Source of the DNA: Alviniconcha marisindica
Taxonomy: Eukaryota; Mollusca; Gastropoda; Provannidae
Length of the DNA: 64,000 nucleotides
Reading direction: 5' to 3'
NCBI GenBank assembly: GCA_018857735.1
Contig: JABMCL010002049.1
Coordinates: forward strand, 320,001 to 384,000
Made by a program: the position numbers and the translations under genes. Positions 25,301 through 28,993 of this stretch are shown here, one piece after another (position 1 is the first letter of the stretch; each line of letters begins with the position of its first letter). The notes under the pieces were generated by a model. It ran no database searches, was not told the DNA's origin, and worked only from the letters and a program-made list of their open reading frames with translations.

Positions 25301-27507
25301 CATGGTGGTCTCTTCTGGTTGAAGTTTCTCTGCAGGGTGGTCTCTCATCATGTTGGTTTCTTCTCAGAGTGGTCTCTCCTCATGGAAGTTTCCGATCAGT
25401 GTGGTGTGTCCTCAGCGTGGTCTCTTCATACGGTGGTTCTTCTTCTGGGTGGTGTCTCCTCAAGATGGCGTCTCCTCATGTTGGTTTCTTCTCAAGGTGA
25501 CCTCACGGTAGTTTCTCATCAGTGTGGTCTCCTCATGGTGGTCTCTTCATATGGTGGTTCTTCATCAGGTTCCTCTGACGGTGGTCTCTCCTCATGGCAG
25601 TTTCTCATCAGGGTGGTCTCTCCTCATGGCAGTTTCTCACCAGGGTGGTTTCTCATCAGGGTGGTCTCTCCTCATTGCGGTTTCTCATCAGGGTGGTCTC
25701 TTTTCATGATGGTTTCTTATCAGGGTGGTTTCTCCTTGGGGTGGTCTCTCCTCATGATGGTTTCTCATACAGGTGATCTCTCCTCAGGGTGGTTTCTCAT
25801 ACAGGTGGTCTCTCCTCATGATGGTTTCTCATACAGGTGGTCTCTCCTCATGATGGTTACTCATACAGGTGGTCTGTCCTCAGGGTGGTCTCTTCTCATG
25901 GTGGTTTTTCCTCAGGGTGGTCTCTCCTCAGGGTGTTTCTCCCCAGGGTGGTCTCTCCTCGGGGTGCTCTCTAATGAGGGGTATCACTGTATGTTCTTCA
26001 GGATGTGAATGAGCTGCAGGGCTGGATCTCTGCCATCCGCAAGACATGCAAGAACAACTCCTGTCGCATCGACACCTTCCACCCTGGCGTCTTCAAGGGA
26101 GACAAGTACAACTGCTGCCGGCGAGAGCAAGACTGGGGTGGGTTGTCTGGCATGGGCGTGGATGTTTTTTTTAACATGGATGTGGGATGAGGAAAGGATG
26201 AAGATGTGTAGGGCTGTGGGAAGGCTATGTTTGTATGTGTATTGGTTGTTTTGGGTGCATGTTGGGGGAGGGGTGGGGGGGGCTAGGTGATGTAATATAT
26301 TATGGTGGTGTATGTGCATGGGTAAGTGTTGGTCATGCATGCATGTGGTATTATCTGTGTGAGTGTGTGTGTGTTTGTGTGCACATAATTATGTGATATT
26401 GTATGGTGATGGGACCTGCTGACTTTTTCTTTTGCCTAACCCTGTTCCAATGTGATGCCTTGCTGTGTCTCCAGCTCCTGGCTGCAGTCAGACCTACAAT
26501 GGCGTGGTGCTTGGGGATTGGCAGGATCCTTTGGAACCTGTGCTGGACGCTCAGATCATCTACTCCCAGCTTCACCACAGTCGCGACACCCTCAGGTAAT
26601 GCTGGACGCTCAGATCATCTACTCCCAGCTTCACCACAGTCGCGACACACTCAGGTAATGCTGGACGCTCAGATCATCTACTCCCAGCTTCACCACAGTC
26701 GCGACACACTCAGGTAATGCTGGATGCTCAGATCATCTACTCCCAGCTTCACCACAGTCGCGACACACTCAGGTAATGCTGGATGAGTGTCCTACTCTCA
26801 GGAGATCACCTACTCTCAGAGTTGCAAAACACTCAGGTAATGTTGCATGCTCGGATCATCTACCCTTAAAGTCATGGCACACTCAGGTAATGCAGGATGT
26901 TCAGATCATCTGCTGTCAAAGCCATGACATACTCAGGGTAAATCTGGACACTCAGATCATCTACCATCAAAGTCATGACACACTCAGGTAATGTTGGACA
27001 CTCAGAAATCTGCTGTCAAAGTCACAACACATTCAGGTAAAAATAGTTCATGCTCAGATCACCTACTGTTAAAATCAGGGCCCTGTAACACTCTATGCTC
27101 AGATTGTCTGCTCTCAAAGTTGCAACACAGGTAATGCTTGATGCTCAGATCATCAACTCTGAAAGTCAAGTCATGACTATAAATTGCCTGAAAATCCGAT
27201 GAGTCTTTTTTCTTTTTCAGTTCATATTAGTAGGGTCCATGATGATTTCTCTTTGGAAGGAGTGGTTTTCTTGGTCCAAGCCATTCGGCCTGAAGGCTGT
27301 TCCACTGTATTTGATCCTGTCCCTGTTCCTGCCTACAGGAAGCGTCAGCATGACCTTCGCCTGCAGCTGACCCGCAGTCAGGAGAGCAGCGCTGAAGGGG
27401 AAGATGACAAGAGTGAAGCACTCTCCCAGCAGCTCAGAGTTCTCTCCCGCATCCTGGACGTCATCGACCAGCTGGCCATGTCGCATGAAACATTCAAAGA
27501 AGTGTGA
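1681..27507 (+). CDS. RASAL1-like: GAP1-family Ras GTPase-activating protein (RASAL1/RASA4-like), 18 exons, 5' partial
   Basis: Spliced from 1681-1794, 12569-12636, 13242-13377, 14455-14536, 14939-15079, 15799-15899, 16494-16611, 17698-17854, 18563-18627, 19111-19220, 19922-20111, 20746-20883, 21416-21557, 22096-22271, 24362-24499, 26002-26137, 26475-26595 and 27339-27507. All phases agree and give 766 residues plus TGA. Order of domains by visible residue: end of C2A (1-85), C2B (about 100-215), RasGAP (about 250-530), PH (about 545-660), Btk-type zinc finger (about 655-690), helical C-terminus. C2 loops keep acidic residues (DADKVSGDD; WDKDRLSSDD), so Ca2+-dependent membrane binding is likely. 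The arginine-finger motif VFRGNTLGTK and the FLRFFAPAILSPKLF motif are intact. Family role: Ca2+-triggered recruitment to the plasma membrane and stimulation of Ras (and possibly Rap) GTP hydrolysis. Vertebrate RASAL1/RASA4 are about 800 aa, so roughly 40-50 N-terminal residues lie upstream. The Btk-region sequence LGDWQDPLEP favours RASAL1 over RASA4; an invertebrate ancestor of both is possible. Confidence 0.92.
2095..2200 (-). mobile_element. tRNA-like SINE head (degenerate)
   Basis: On the - strand it has a B-box-like GGGTTCAAACCC and, upstream, a TGGCCTGGCGTTAAGGC stretch that could be an A box. No clear body or tail was identified. Confidence 0.35.
2908..3234. mobile_element. Foldback / palindromic MITE-like element
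   Basis: The two halves are inverted copies of each other: AATGCTTATTTAATATGACA (left, 2944) and TGTCATATTAAATAAACATT (right, 3175), and so on inward. They meet at about 3070 around GATAAGTAG / CTACTTATC. The termini read AGATCCAAATA and TAGATCT. A related one-sided copy lies at 47105-47240. Confidence 0.8.
3684..3732. repeat. (CA)n microsatellite
   Basis: About 24 CA units, with a shorter CA block at 3580-3596. Any CVCVCV-type frame here is an artefact. Confidence 0.95.
4905..5090. repeat. (CA)n followed by (CAC)n compound microsatellite
   Basis: About 60 CA units are interrupted once, then run into about 17 CAC/ACC triplets. On the - strand it is a GT/GGT tract. It gives spurious His/Thr/Gly-rich frames on both strands. 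Confidence 0.95.
5590..5642. repeat. (TA)n-(TG)n microsatellite
   Basis: An uninterrupted TA tract passes into TG repeats. Confidence 0.9.
5690..6930 (+). repeat. Degenerate 70-80 bp tandem repeat
   Basis: At least ten units of the pattern ACAATATACACTG-TTTTAAAGCATATTGTCACATAA-C-AAGTGATGAACTAGCCACAGTTGAATA, with indels. A (CT)n block (5988-6030) interrupts it. Its age is shown by the 15-30% divergence between units judged by eye. Confidence 0.75.
8040..8260 (+). repeat. About four degenerate copies of a 60-70 bp unit
   Basis: The phrase CATAAACTATAAATTTAGGG recurs at about 8078, 8120, 8180 and 8230, separated by AT-rich spacers, one with (TA)n. Confidence 0.7.
8925..9345 (+). repeat. 30-bp minisatellite, about 14 units
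   Basis: The unit is AATCTTACTTGAGAACTG followed by TTTGCAGGCATA. The period of 30 keeps frames open on both strands, producing false 90-190 residue repeats. One unit (near 9060) lacks 3 bp. Main variants are TTACTT/CTCACTT and GCAGG/ACAGG. Confidence 0.95.
9725..10150. mobile_element. MITE with TTAA flanks and GGGGAACCA termini
   Basis: It starts AGGGGAACCA-AC-GA-GAAGCA just after TTAA (9721-9724) and ends with the inverted match TGGTTCCCCT just before TTAA (10151-10154). About 25 bp of terminal inverted repeat has few mismatches. TTAA duplication suggests piggyBac-like mobilisation. A 32-bp internal direct duplication (AAGCAAGACTGGAATGTGTG) is at 9881-9945. It carries no transposase. Confidence 0.75.
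12300..12440. repeat. C-tract and (TG)n low-complexity block in RasGAP intron
   Basis: A C12 tract, then interrupted TGTGTG and GCGC repeats. Frames across it are spurious. Confidence 0.9.
12569..12636 (+). CDS. RasGAP exon b: end of first C2 domain
   Basis: It follows a long T-rich tract and TTCTGCAG. The peptide after the split Ser reads GDDIIGTVSITKEMM, the usual DD-x-IG turn that ends a C2 domain. It ends in phase 1 at AAAG|GTACTT. Confidence 0.9.
13061..13241 (+). repeat. Acceptor-side tandem repeat before exon c
   Basis: Two copies of a roughly 75-bp unit containing GGGTGTTGTGCAGAACTGTC and GAGTTGACAGGATG, plus a partial copy. It ends at the true acceptor GCTGTGCAG|GTCTGG. Several units carry a TTGTGCAG acceptor-like end. 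Confidence 0.7.
13242..13377 (+). CDS. RasGAP exon c: C2A-C2B linker and start of C2B
   Basis: The acceptor TGCTGTGCAG ends at 13241 and the donor is GGCAG|GTCAGT. The peptide runs from LENWFPLQKANKDLEIQGEI through LFVTVMEGR, the first strand of the second C2 domain. Phase is 1 in, 2 out. The upstream intron end (13070-13240) carries repeated TTGTGCAGAA acceptor-like units. Confidence 0.9.
13926..14396 (-). mobile_element. tRNA-derived SINE, about 470 bp
   Basis: Read on the - strand from 14396: A box TAGCTCAGTGGTTAGAGC, B box GGTCGCGGGTTCAAATCC, then a body and a 3' part with AGCGCTATATAAGTG, ending in a (TCAA)n tail at 13926-13941. A related truncated copy lies at 30050-30180. The anticodon-arm region is diverged, so it is not a functional tRNA gene. 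Confidence 0.75.
14455..14536 (+). CDS. RasGAP exon d: C2B Ca2+ loop 1
   Basis: The acceptor TTCCCACCAG ends at 14454 and the donor is TCG|GTATGC. The peptide DLAPKDKTGYSDPYVSV carries the paired Asp residues of C2 loop 1. It closely matches the equivalent loop (DLAPKDRNGTSDPF) of vertebrate RASA4. Confidence 0.92.
14939..15079 (+). CDS. RasGAP exon e: C2B core and loop 3
   Basis: The exon is 47 codons, phase 0 on both sides. The peptide contains FPEWHETLEF and TAWDKDRLSSDDFMGQ, with the loop-3 Asp set. It ends GGACAG|GTGAGA. The following 400 bp repeats GGGACAGGTGAG-like units many times. Confidence 0.92.
15070..15480 (+). repeat. Array of GGGACAGGTGAG-like units after exon e
   Basis: The exon end ATGGGACAG plus donor GTGAGA is echoed about 15 times at irregular 20-40 bp spacing: for example GGACAGGTGA at 15179, 15238, 15308 and GGACAGGTAAGA at 15290. 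Many copies retain CAG|GTGAG or CAG|GTAAG. Confidence 0.7.
15799..15899 (+). CDS. RasGAP exon f: last strands of C2B
   Basis: The acceptor TTGCTTTCAG ends at 15798 and the donor is GGAAG|GTGGGT (phase 2). The peptide IHLSADDVTHGTVRKWHAV leads into a basic stretch. A 50-bp repeat (15.99-16.16 kb) lies in the next intron. Confidence 0.85.
15990..16165 (+). repeat. 50-bp tandem repeat, 3.3 copies
   Basis: The unit contains GAGATTTGGGTGTTCAGGCG and CAGACGATCGCATTCTCATG; the copies are nearly identical, so they are recent. Confidence 0.9.
16494..16611 (+). CDS. RasGAP exon g: end of C2B and link to the GAP domain
   Basis: The acceptor TTTGCCTCAG ends at 16493 and the donor is AAG|GTAGCA (phase 0). 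The peptide GKIRLKLQLLEETVLPSSCY is the conserved link (RASA4 has DETVLPSSYY) before the first helices of the RasGAP domain. Confidence 0.92.
16704..17035 (-). repeat. Four inverted copies of the exon-h 3' end plus donor
   Basis: Read on the - strand, each roughly 85-bp unit contains ATAGAGTACCTGGACAG, GGTGCAGAGGGACC and ACAGGTGAG, matching the end of exon h (17800-17860) and the array after it with few mismatches. The fused junction GGTGAG-CAGGGGTCTA-CTGGC matches the downstream array, so this is an inverted copy of the array, not of the exon alone. Confidence 0.85.
17045..17310 (+). mobile_element. LINE fragment: C-terminal tail of reverse transcriptase ORF
   Basis: With minor frame breaks, the + strand translates to SYLSDLLT-like LAYLSDLLTPSRQFWSS, then FPYCAPKQWKSLPSDIHHIQ and FKTALKTHLC. 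This is the conserved tail of CR1/Jockey-type non-LTR elements. There is no RT catalytic core here; it is dead. Confidence 0.75.
17698..17854 (+). CDS. RasGAP exon h: N-terminal helices of the GAP domain
   Basis: The acceptor GTCTGCAG ends at 17697 and the donor is ACAG|GTGAGT (phase 1). The helical peptide includes FYLAKEAVIEYLDRLVQRDL, just before the arginine finger. The 3' half of this exon plus its donor is repeated directly downstream (to 18.5 kb) and in inverted orientation upstream (16.70-17.04 kb). Confidence 0.92.
17855..18500 (+). repeat. Direct array of exon-h 3' ends with splice donors
   Basis: About eight units of roughly 80 bp, each with TAGA-TACCTGGACAGACTGG and usually ACAG|GTGAGT. 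Intact donors follow positions 17929, 18006, 18155, 18236, 18317 and 18372; the unit near 18090 has lost GT. The unit joins intronic GTGAGTCAGG to exonic TCTACCTGGCCAAGGAGGC. GTCAGG is present on both parents, a likely microhomology for the founding duplication. Confidence 0.85.
18563..18627 (+). CDS. RasGAP exon i: arginine-finger exon
   Basis: The acceptor TTTGTTCAG ends at 18562 and the donor is AAG|GTTGGT. The 21-codon exon encodes NTVFRGNTLGTKSVDQYMK. By family alignment the Arg in FRGNTL is the catalytic finger (p120GAP R789 equivalent), so GAP activity should be intact. Confidence 0.93.
18655..18735. repeat. (TG)n with TGGGGG interruptions
   Basis: Simple repeat just after exon i. Confidence 0.9.
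19111..19220 (+). CDS. RasGAP exon j: GAP domain
   Basis: The acceptor TTTCCTCCAG ends at 19110 and the donor is CGCAG|GTGGGT (phase 2). The peptide YLQETLQPAIERIFNEKKT and VELDPSRV match the conserved L-x-P-I-I-x-x-I-F helix and VELDP segment of GAP1 proteins. Confidence 0.92.
19293..19382. repeat. (TG)n microsatellite
   Basis: About 40 TG units with few interruptions, 70 bp after exon j. Confidence 0.95.
19545..19921 (+). repeat. Acceptor-side array: decayed copies of exon-k start
   Basis: Four units of 80-100 bp precede the true exon. Each has TGTATCTGTGTTG, a (C/T)AGG acceptor-like site, a diverged exon start (CACAGTCTGCACTGGGAGTC at 19846 against CACAGCCTGCACCGGGAGTC in the exon) and an ATCATCATC stretch. 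Acceptor-like AG ends lie at 19573, 19673, 19754 and 19841; the true one is 19921. Confidence 0.8.
19922..20111 (+). CDS. RasGAP exon k: GAP domain helices
   Basis: The acceptor GTTGCCAG ends at 19921 and the donor is GAG|GTAGGT (phase 0). The peptide includes VPACPLALRIVLRNIY. The start of this exon has decayed copies in the upstream intron (19.55-19.90 kb), and its end plus donor is copied downstream (20.14-20.30 kb). Confidence 0.92.
20112..20305 (+). repeat. Copies of exon-k 3' end plus donor
   Basis: The exon end is repeated at 20150-20221 (GCGCAACATCTACCTGAAGG, GGCCTCATGA) with donor GAG|GTGGGT at 20222. A third partial copy (GTGCAACATCTACCTA) follows at 20285. The spacer GTTGTTGTTG is also repeated. 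Confidence 0.85.
20746..20883 (+). CDS. RasGAP exon l: FLRFFAPAILSPKLF signature
   Basis: The acceptor GTGTTTCAG ends at 20745 and the donor is AAG|GTGAGG. The exon is 46 codons, phase 0-0. It carries the strongest RasGAP signature (FLR-x-F-x-PA-x-x-x-P) and TLTIMAK, which form the Ras-binding groove. Confidence 0.95.
21160..21345 (+). repeat. (TG)n with repeated GAGTGTGCATATATGCAT unit
   Basis: Three copies of about 50 bp, each containing CATATATGCAT and a TG tract. Confidence 0.9.
21416..21557 (+). CDS. RasGAP exon m: end of the GAP domain
   Basis: The acceptor GTGTGCAG ends at 21415 and the donor is GATG|GTATGC (phase 1). The peptide VTQSLGNLVVPQGCKESWME and the following FLEDLITI are the conserved last helices (QNLGN, KE-x-WM-x-P). 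Confidence 0.93.
21602..21626 (+). repeat. G homopolymer tract
   Basis: About 21 consecutive G shortly after exon m. Similar long G or C runs occur at 11138, 13460, 34043, 46425 and 52340. They are prone to slippage and assembly error. Confidence 0.9.
21735..21990 (+). repeat. Decayed copies of exon-n 5' part
   Basis: Segments at about 21740-21825 (GACAGCAGAGCAGTGGCATGGTCC) and 21889-21975 (AAGCAGCGACACAGTCTTGATGCA) align with the exon (CGACAGCAGAGCAACGACACGG then TCCTGATGCAAGG). The second is preceded by an acceptor-like TCTTTCAG at 21888. Confidence 0.7.
22096..22271 (+). CDS. RasGAP exon n: first half of the PH domain
   Basis: The acceptor CTTTTGCAG ends at 22095 and the donor is AAC|GTGAGT (phase 0). 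The peptide has VLMQGRLYL and LKKCYFCLTRAMLSYSKSPD, the KK-x-YF-x-L-x...L-x-Y PH strand pattern. Eight further copies of its 3' end and donor follow, and decayed copies of its 5' part precede it. Confidence 0.92.
22272..23056 (+). repeat. 98-bp array of exon-n 3' end plus donor, eight extra copies
   Basis: Exon-like ends at 22370, 22468, 22566, 22662, 22760, 22858, 22952 and 23051 follow the true end 22271 at 94-99 bp spacing. Each has CAGCTACAGCAAGT-GCCTGATGACTGCAA. Seven are followed by GTGAGT or GTAAGT and one by GTATCT. The intronic part carries TAA in frame (CTAAAGTCTGTTAA), so use of later donors would truncate the protein. Confidence 0.92.
23820..24300. other. Intron segment with SINE-like tail sequence
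   Basis: The section near 23810-23905 (AATAATAATGAAAATG, GGCTCAAAGCACTGAACAAA) resembles the common CTCAAAGCGCTTTAC SINE tail, also seen at 7040-7110. No coding sequence. Confidence 0.4.
24362..24499 (+). CDS. RasGAP exon o: middle of the PH domain
   Basis: The acceptor GACTGGTCCAG ends at 24361 and the donor is AAG|GTAGGA. The exon is 46 codons, phase 0-0. The peptide MVMVENICAVEPLDYGAL and GTGIIYFQAK correspond to the I-x-x-I-x-AVE strand and the YLQCK strand of the PH domain. Confidence 0.92.
24505..24810 (+). repeat. Degenerate CTACACTG-rich repeat
   Basis: Irregular 8-20 bp repetition of GCACTGC / CTACACTG / ATTACACT motifs directly after the donor of exon o. Confidence 0.7.
24893..25980 (+). 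repeat. 1.1-kb GGTGGTCTCTCCTCATGG minisatellite
   Basis: About 35-40 units of 24-36 bp built from GGTGGTCTCTCCTCA and TGGTTTCTCATCAG. Most units end in a pyrimidine-rich TTTCTC-TCAG|GG, an acceptor-like sequence, and the true acceptor of exon p follows the array. The 284-residue open frame here is a repeat artefact. Confidence 0.9.
26002..26137 (+). CDS. RasGAP exon p: PH C-terminal helix and Btk zinc-finger start
   Basis: The acceptor GTTCTTCAG ends at 26001 and the donor is TGGG|GTGGGT (phase 1). VNELQGWISAIRK is the PH helix with its invariant Trp. FHPGVFKGDKYNCC supplies the His and the two adjacent Cys of the Btk motif. Confidence 0.93.
26475..26595 (+). CDS. RasGAP exon q: end of Btk motif
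   Basis: The acceptor TGTCTCCAG ends at 26474 and the donor is CTCAG|GTAATG (phase 2). APGC gives the last zinc-ligand Cys, followed by LGDWQDPLEPVLDAQIIYSQ, close to RASAL1. The last 59 bp and the donor are repeated downstream. Confidence 0.92.
26596..27140 (+). repeat. 59-bp array of exon-q 3' end plus donor
   Basis: Three near-perfect 59-bp copies (ends 26654, 26713, 26772) and about five diverged ones (26836, 26886, 26987, 27036 and near 27129) follow the true end 26595. Each perfect copy carries GACGCTCAGATCATCTACTC or the GATGCTCAG variant, and ACTCAG|GTAATG. A 59-bp step is not a multiple of three, so donor choice would shift frame. Confidence 0.92.
27339..27507 (+). CDS. RasGAP last exon: C-terminal helix and stop
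   Basis: The acceptor CTGCCTACAG ends at 27338. The peptide has a polar linker and then LSQQLRVLSRILDVIDQLAM, an amphipathic helix like the C-terminus of RASAL1. TGA lies at 27505-27507. The upstream reading frame is open through the intron end, but the phase-2 join from exon q fixes the acceptor. Confidence 0.88.
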
Positions 27508-28368
27508 CACACAGCTGTACTCTCTCCTTTGAAGGATGAGGACACGGATGTCCTGGGGTTGGCAACGTTTTGTTTCAGTCTCTGGAGGAGGTCCGTCATC
27601 CAGCTCTGTTTGACTCAAGATATGTGTCAGCAGTTGTATCTTCTAGGTCTTGTCTGAAACTCTGGACAAGGTTGACAAACCAGCCCTGATACAAGACATG
27701 TTCAGCATTGTGTGTCAGCTGTGTTCTGTCTTTTGAGTCTTGTCTCACATCCTGGACAAAGTTGATGAACTGGTCATGATGCAAGACATGCTTAGCATTG
27801 TGTGGTGTCTTCAGCATCCTCAGGCGTGTCTCACGCACTGGACAAGGCAGCAGTGATGCAGGATGTGTTTAGCATTGTGTACAAATGACTATGTGGCAGG
27901 GACAGCGTGGCCTTTGTTGGAGAGAGGTGTTCCCTGCACCAGGCTCTGAACTTCAACTCACTCACCGCTACCTGATCTTGAATCACGCTTATGTTTGGTT
28001 TTAGGATGTTGTTTTTTGTTGTTGTCCATTTTCTTTTGGGGATTAGGGGATTGTGATCTTACAGTGAAATTGTTCTCATGAGACTCACACATGTATGTAT
28101 TTTCGGGCAAGTTCTCAAAATGGACTTTTTCCCGTCCACAATTTTGTTTCATATAGACATTCCTGATAGCATTTTTTCAGCAAAGACACTTGTGTTTCTG
28201 TTGTTGCATATAGTAATTGCTTTGGAATATCTTGTCCAAAATTAAGAAATTTTAAGTGTATTGCATGGGGGAATCAAAGCAATGGACAGTGAAATTGACA
28301 TTGCCAGGTCTGATCAGATTTAGGTTGTGGGTAGCACAGTTTCTGCTAGCATCACTCAGAACGCTGCA
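27508..28368 (+). other. 3' flank / likely 3' UTR of the RasGAP gene
   Basis: Contains three degenerate roughly 110-bp repeats (GTCTTGTCT-A-ATCCTGGACAA-GTTGA, 27540-27880). They resemble the last-exon sequence CGCATCCTGGACGTCATCGACCAGCTGG, so they look like decayed copies of the terminal exon. No early AATAAA was seen; candidate signals are far downstream (28693, 30473, 33571). Confidence 0.5.
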
Positions 28369-28993
28369 CTTAAGCCTGTTCTTAACTGGGCAAACGTTTG
28401 TTCGCTGAACATACTTCGGACAGTTCGATGAACTATGATTCGTTTCTTAATTGAACTTTTAGTTCGCCGAACATGGTTTGGACAGTCCAATCTTTACTTT
28501 GTTCTCAACTGGCTTGTAATGAGATGCAAGCTTCGGCCCGAACTTGCGGCAGACGTGCAGCAGACAGCATGATCGAAAATGTAGGCTAAAGTCAAGTCAA
28601 GTCAATATACTTTCATCATCCCTCACAGGGTAATTCAACTAACTACTATCTCATTCTGGGTCTCCGAGACAAGGCTGTGCCTCCACAATCAACAAATAAA
28701 TTCCCTCCAAAGCGAGTGGAGAACCTAGTGACACCGTCATCCTTTTTTTTCCTTCCCCCCTTCATCCACAGGAGAGCTCTGCTCTCAGACAATCAGAGGC
28801 AATGATCGTTGAATAGGGTGACTGTTCCCAGAACATGTTGAGTGAAGCTTTTTGGACCCCGAATATAGCTTCGACGAATACTTCCAGCTAGGTTCGCGAA
28901 GAAAAGTTTGCCCAATTAAGAATCAGATAGCTTCGCCAAATACTTCCAACTAGGTTCCGAAGAAACATTCGCCCAATTAAGAACGGTCTTAAG
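28369..28993. mobile_element. MITE-like element with CTTAAG...GTTCTTAA-TGGGC termini
   Basis: The left end reads CTTAAGCCTGTTCTTAACTG and the right end gives the inverted match CTTAAGACCGTTCTTAATTG. A second inverted-repeat copy lies just inside the right end (28905-28932). Internal motifs TTCGCCGAACATGG and TTCGGACAGTTCG recur. No coding capacity. Confidence 0.65.

Noticed and set aside
25154..26008. 284-residue forward frame
   Set aside because: Lies in the GGTGGTCTC array inside a RasGAP intron and is read through the acceptor of exon p; other frames are equally open.
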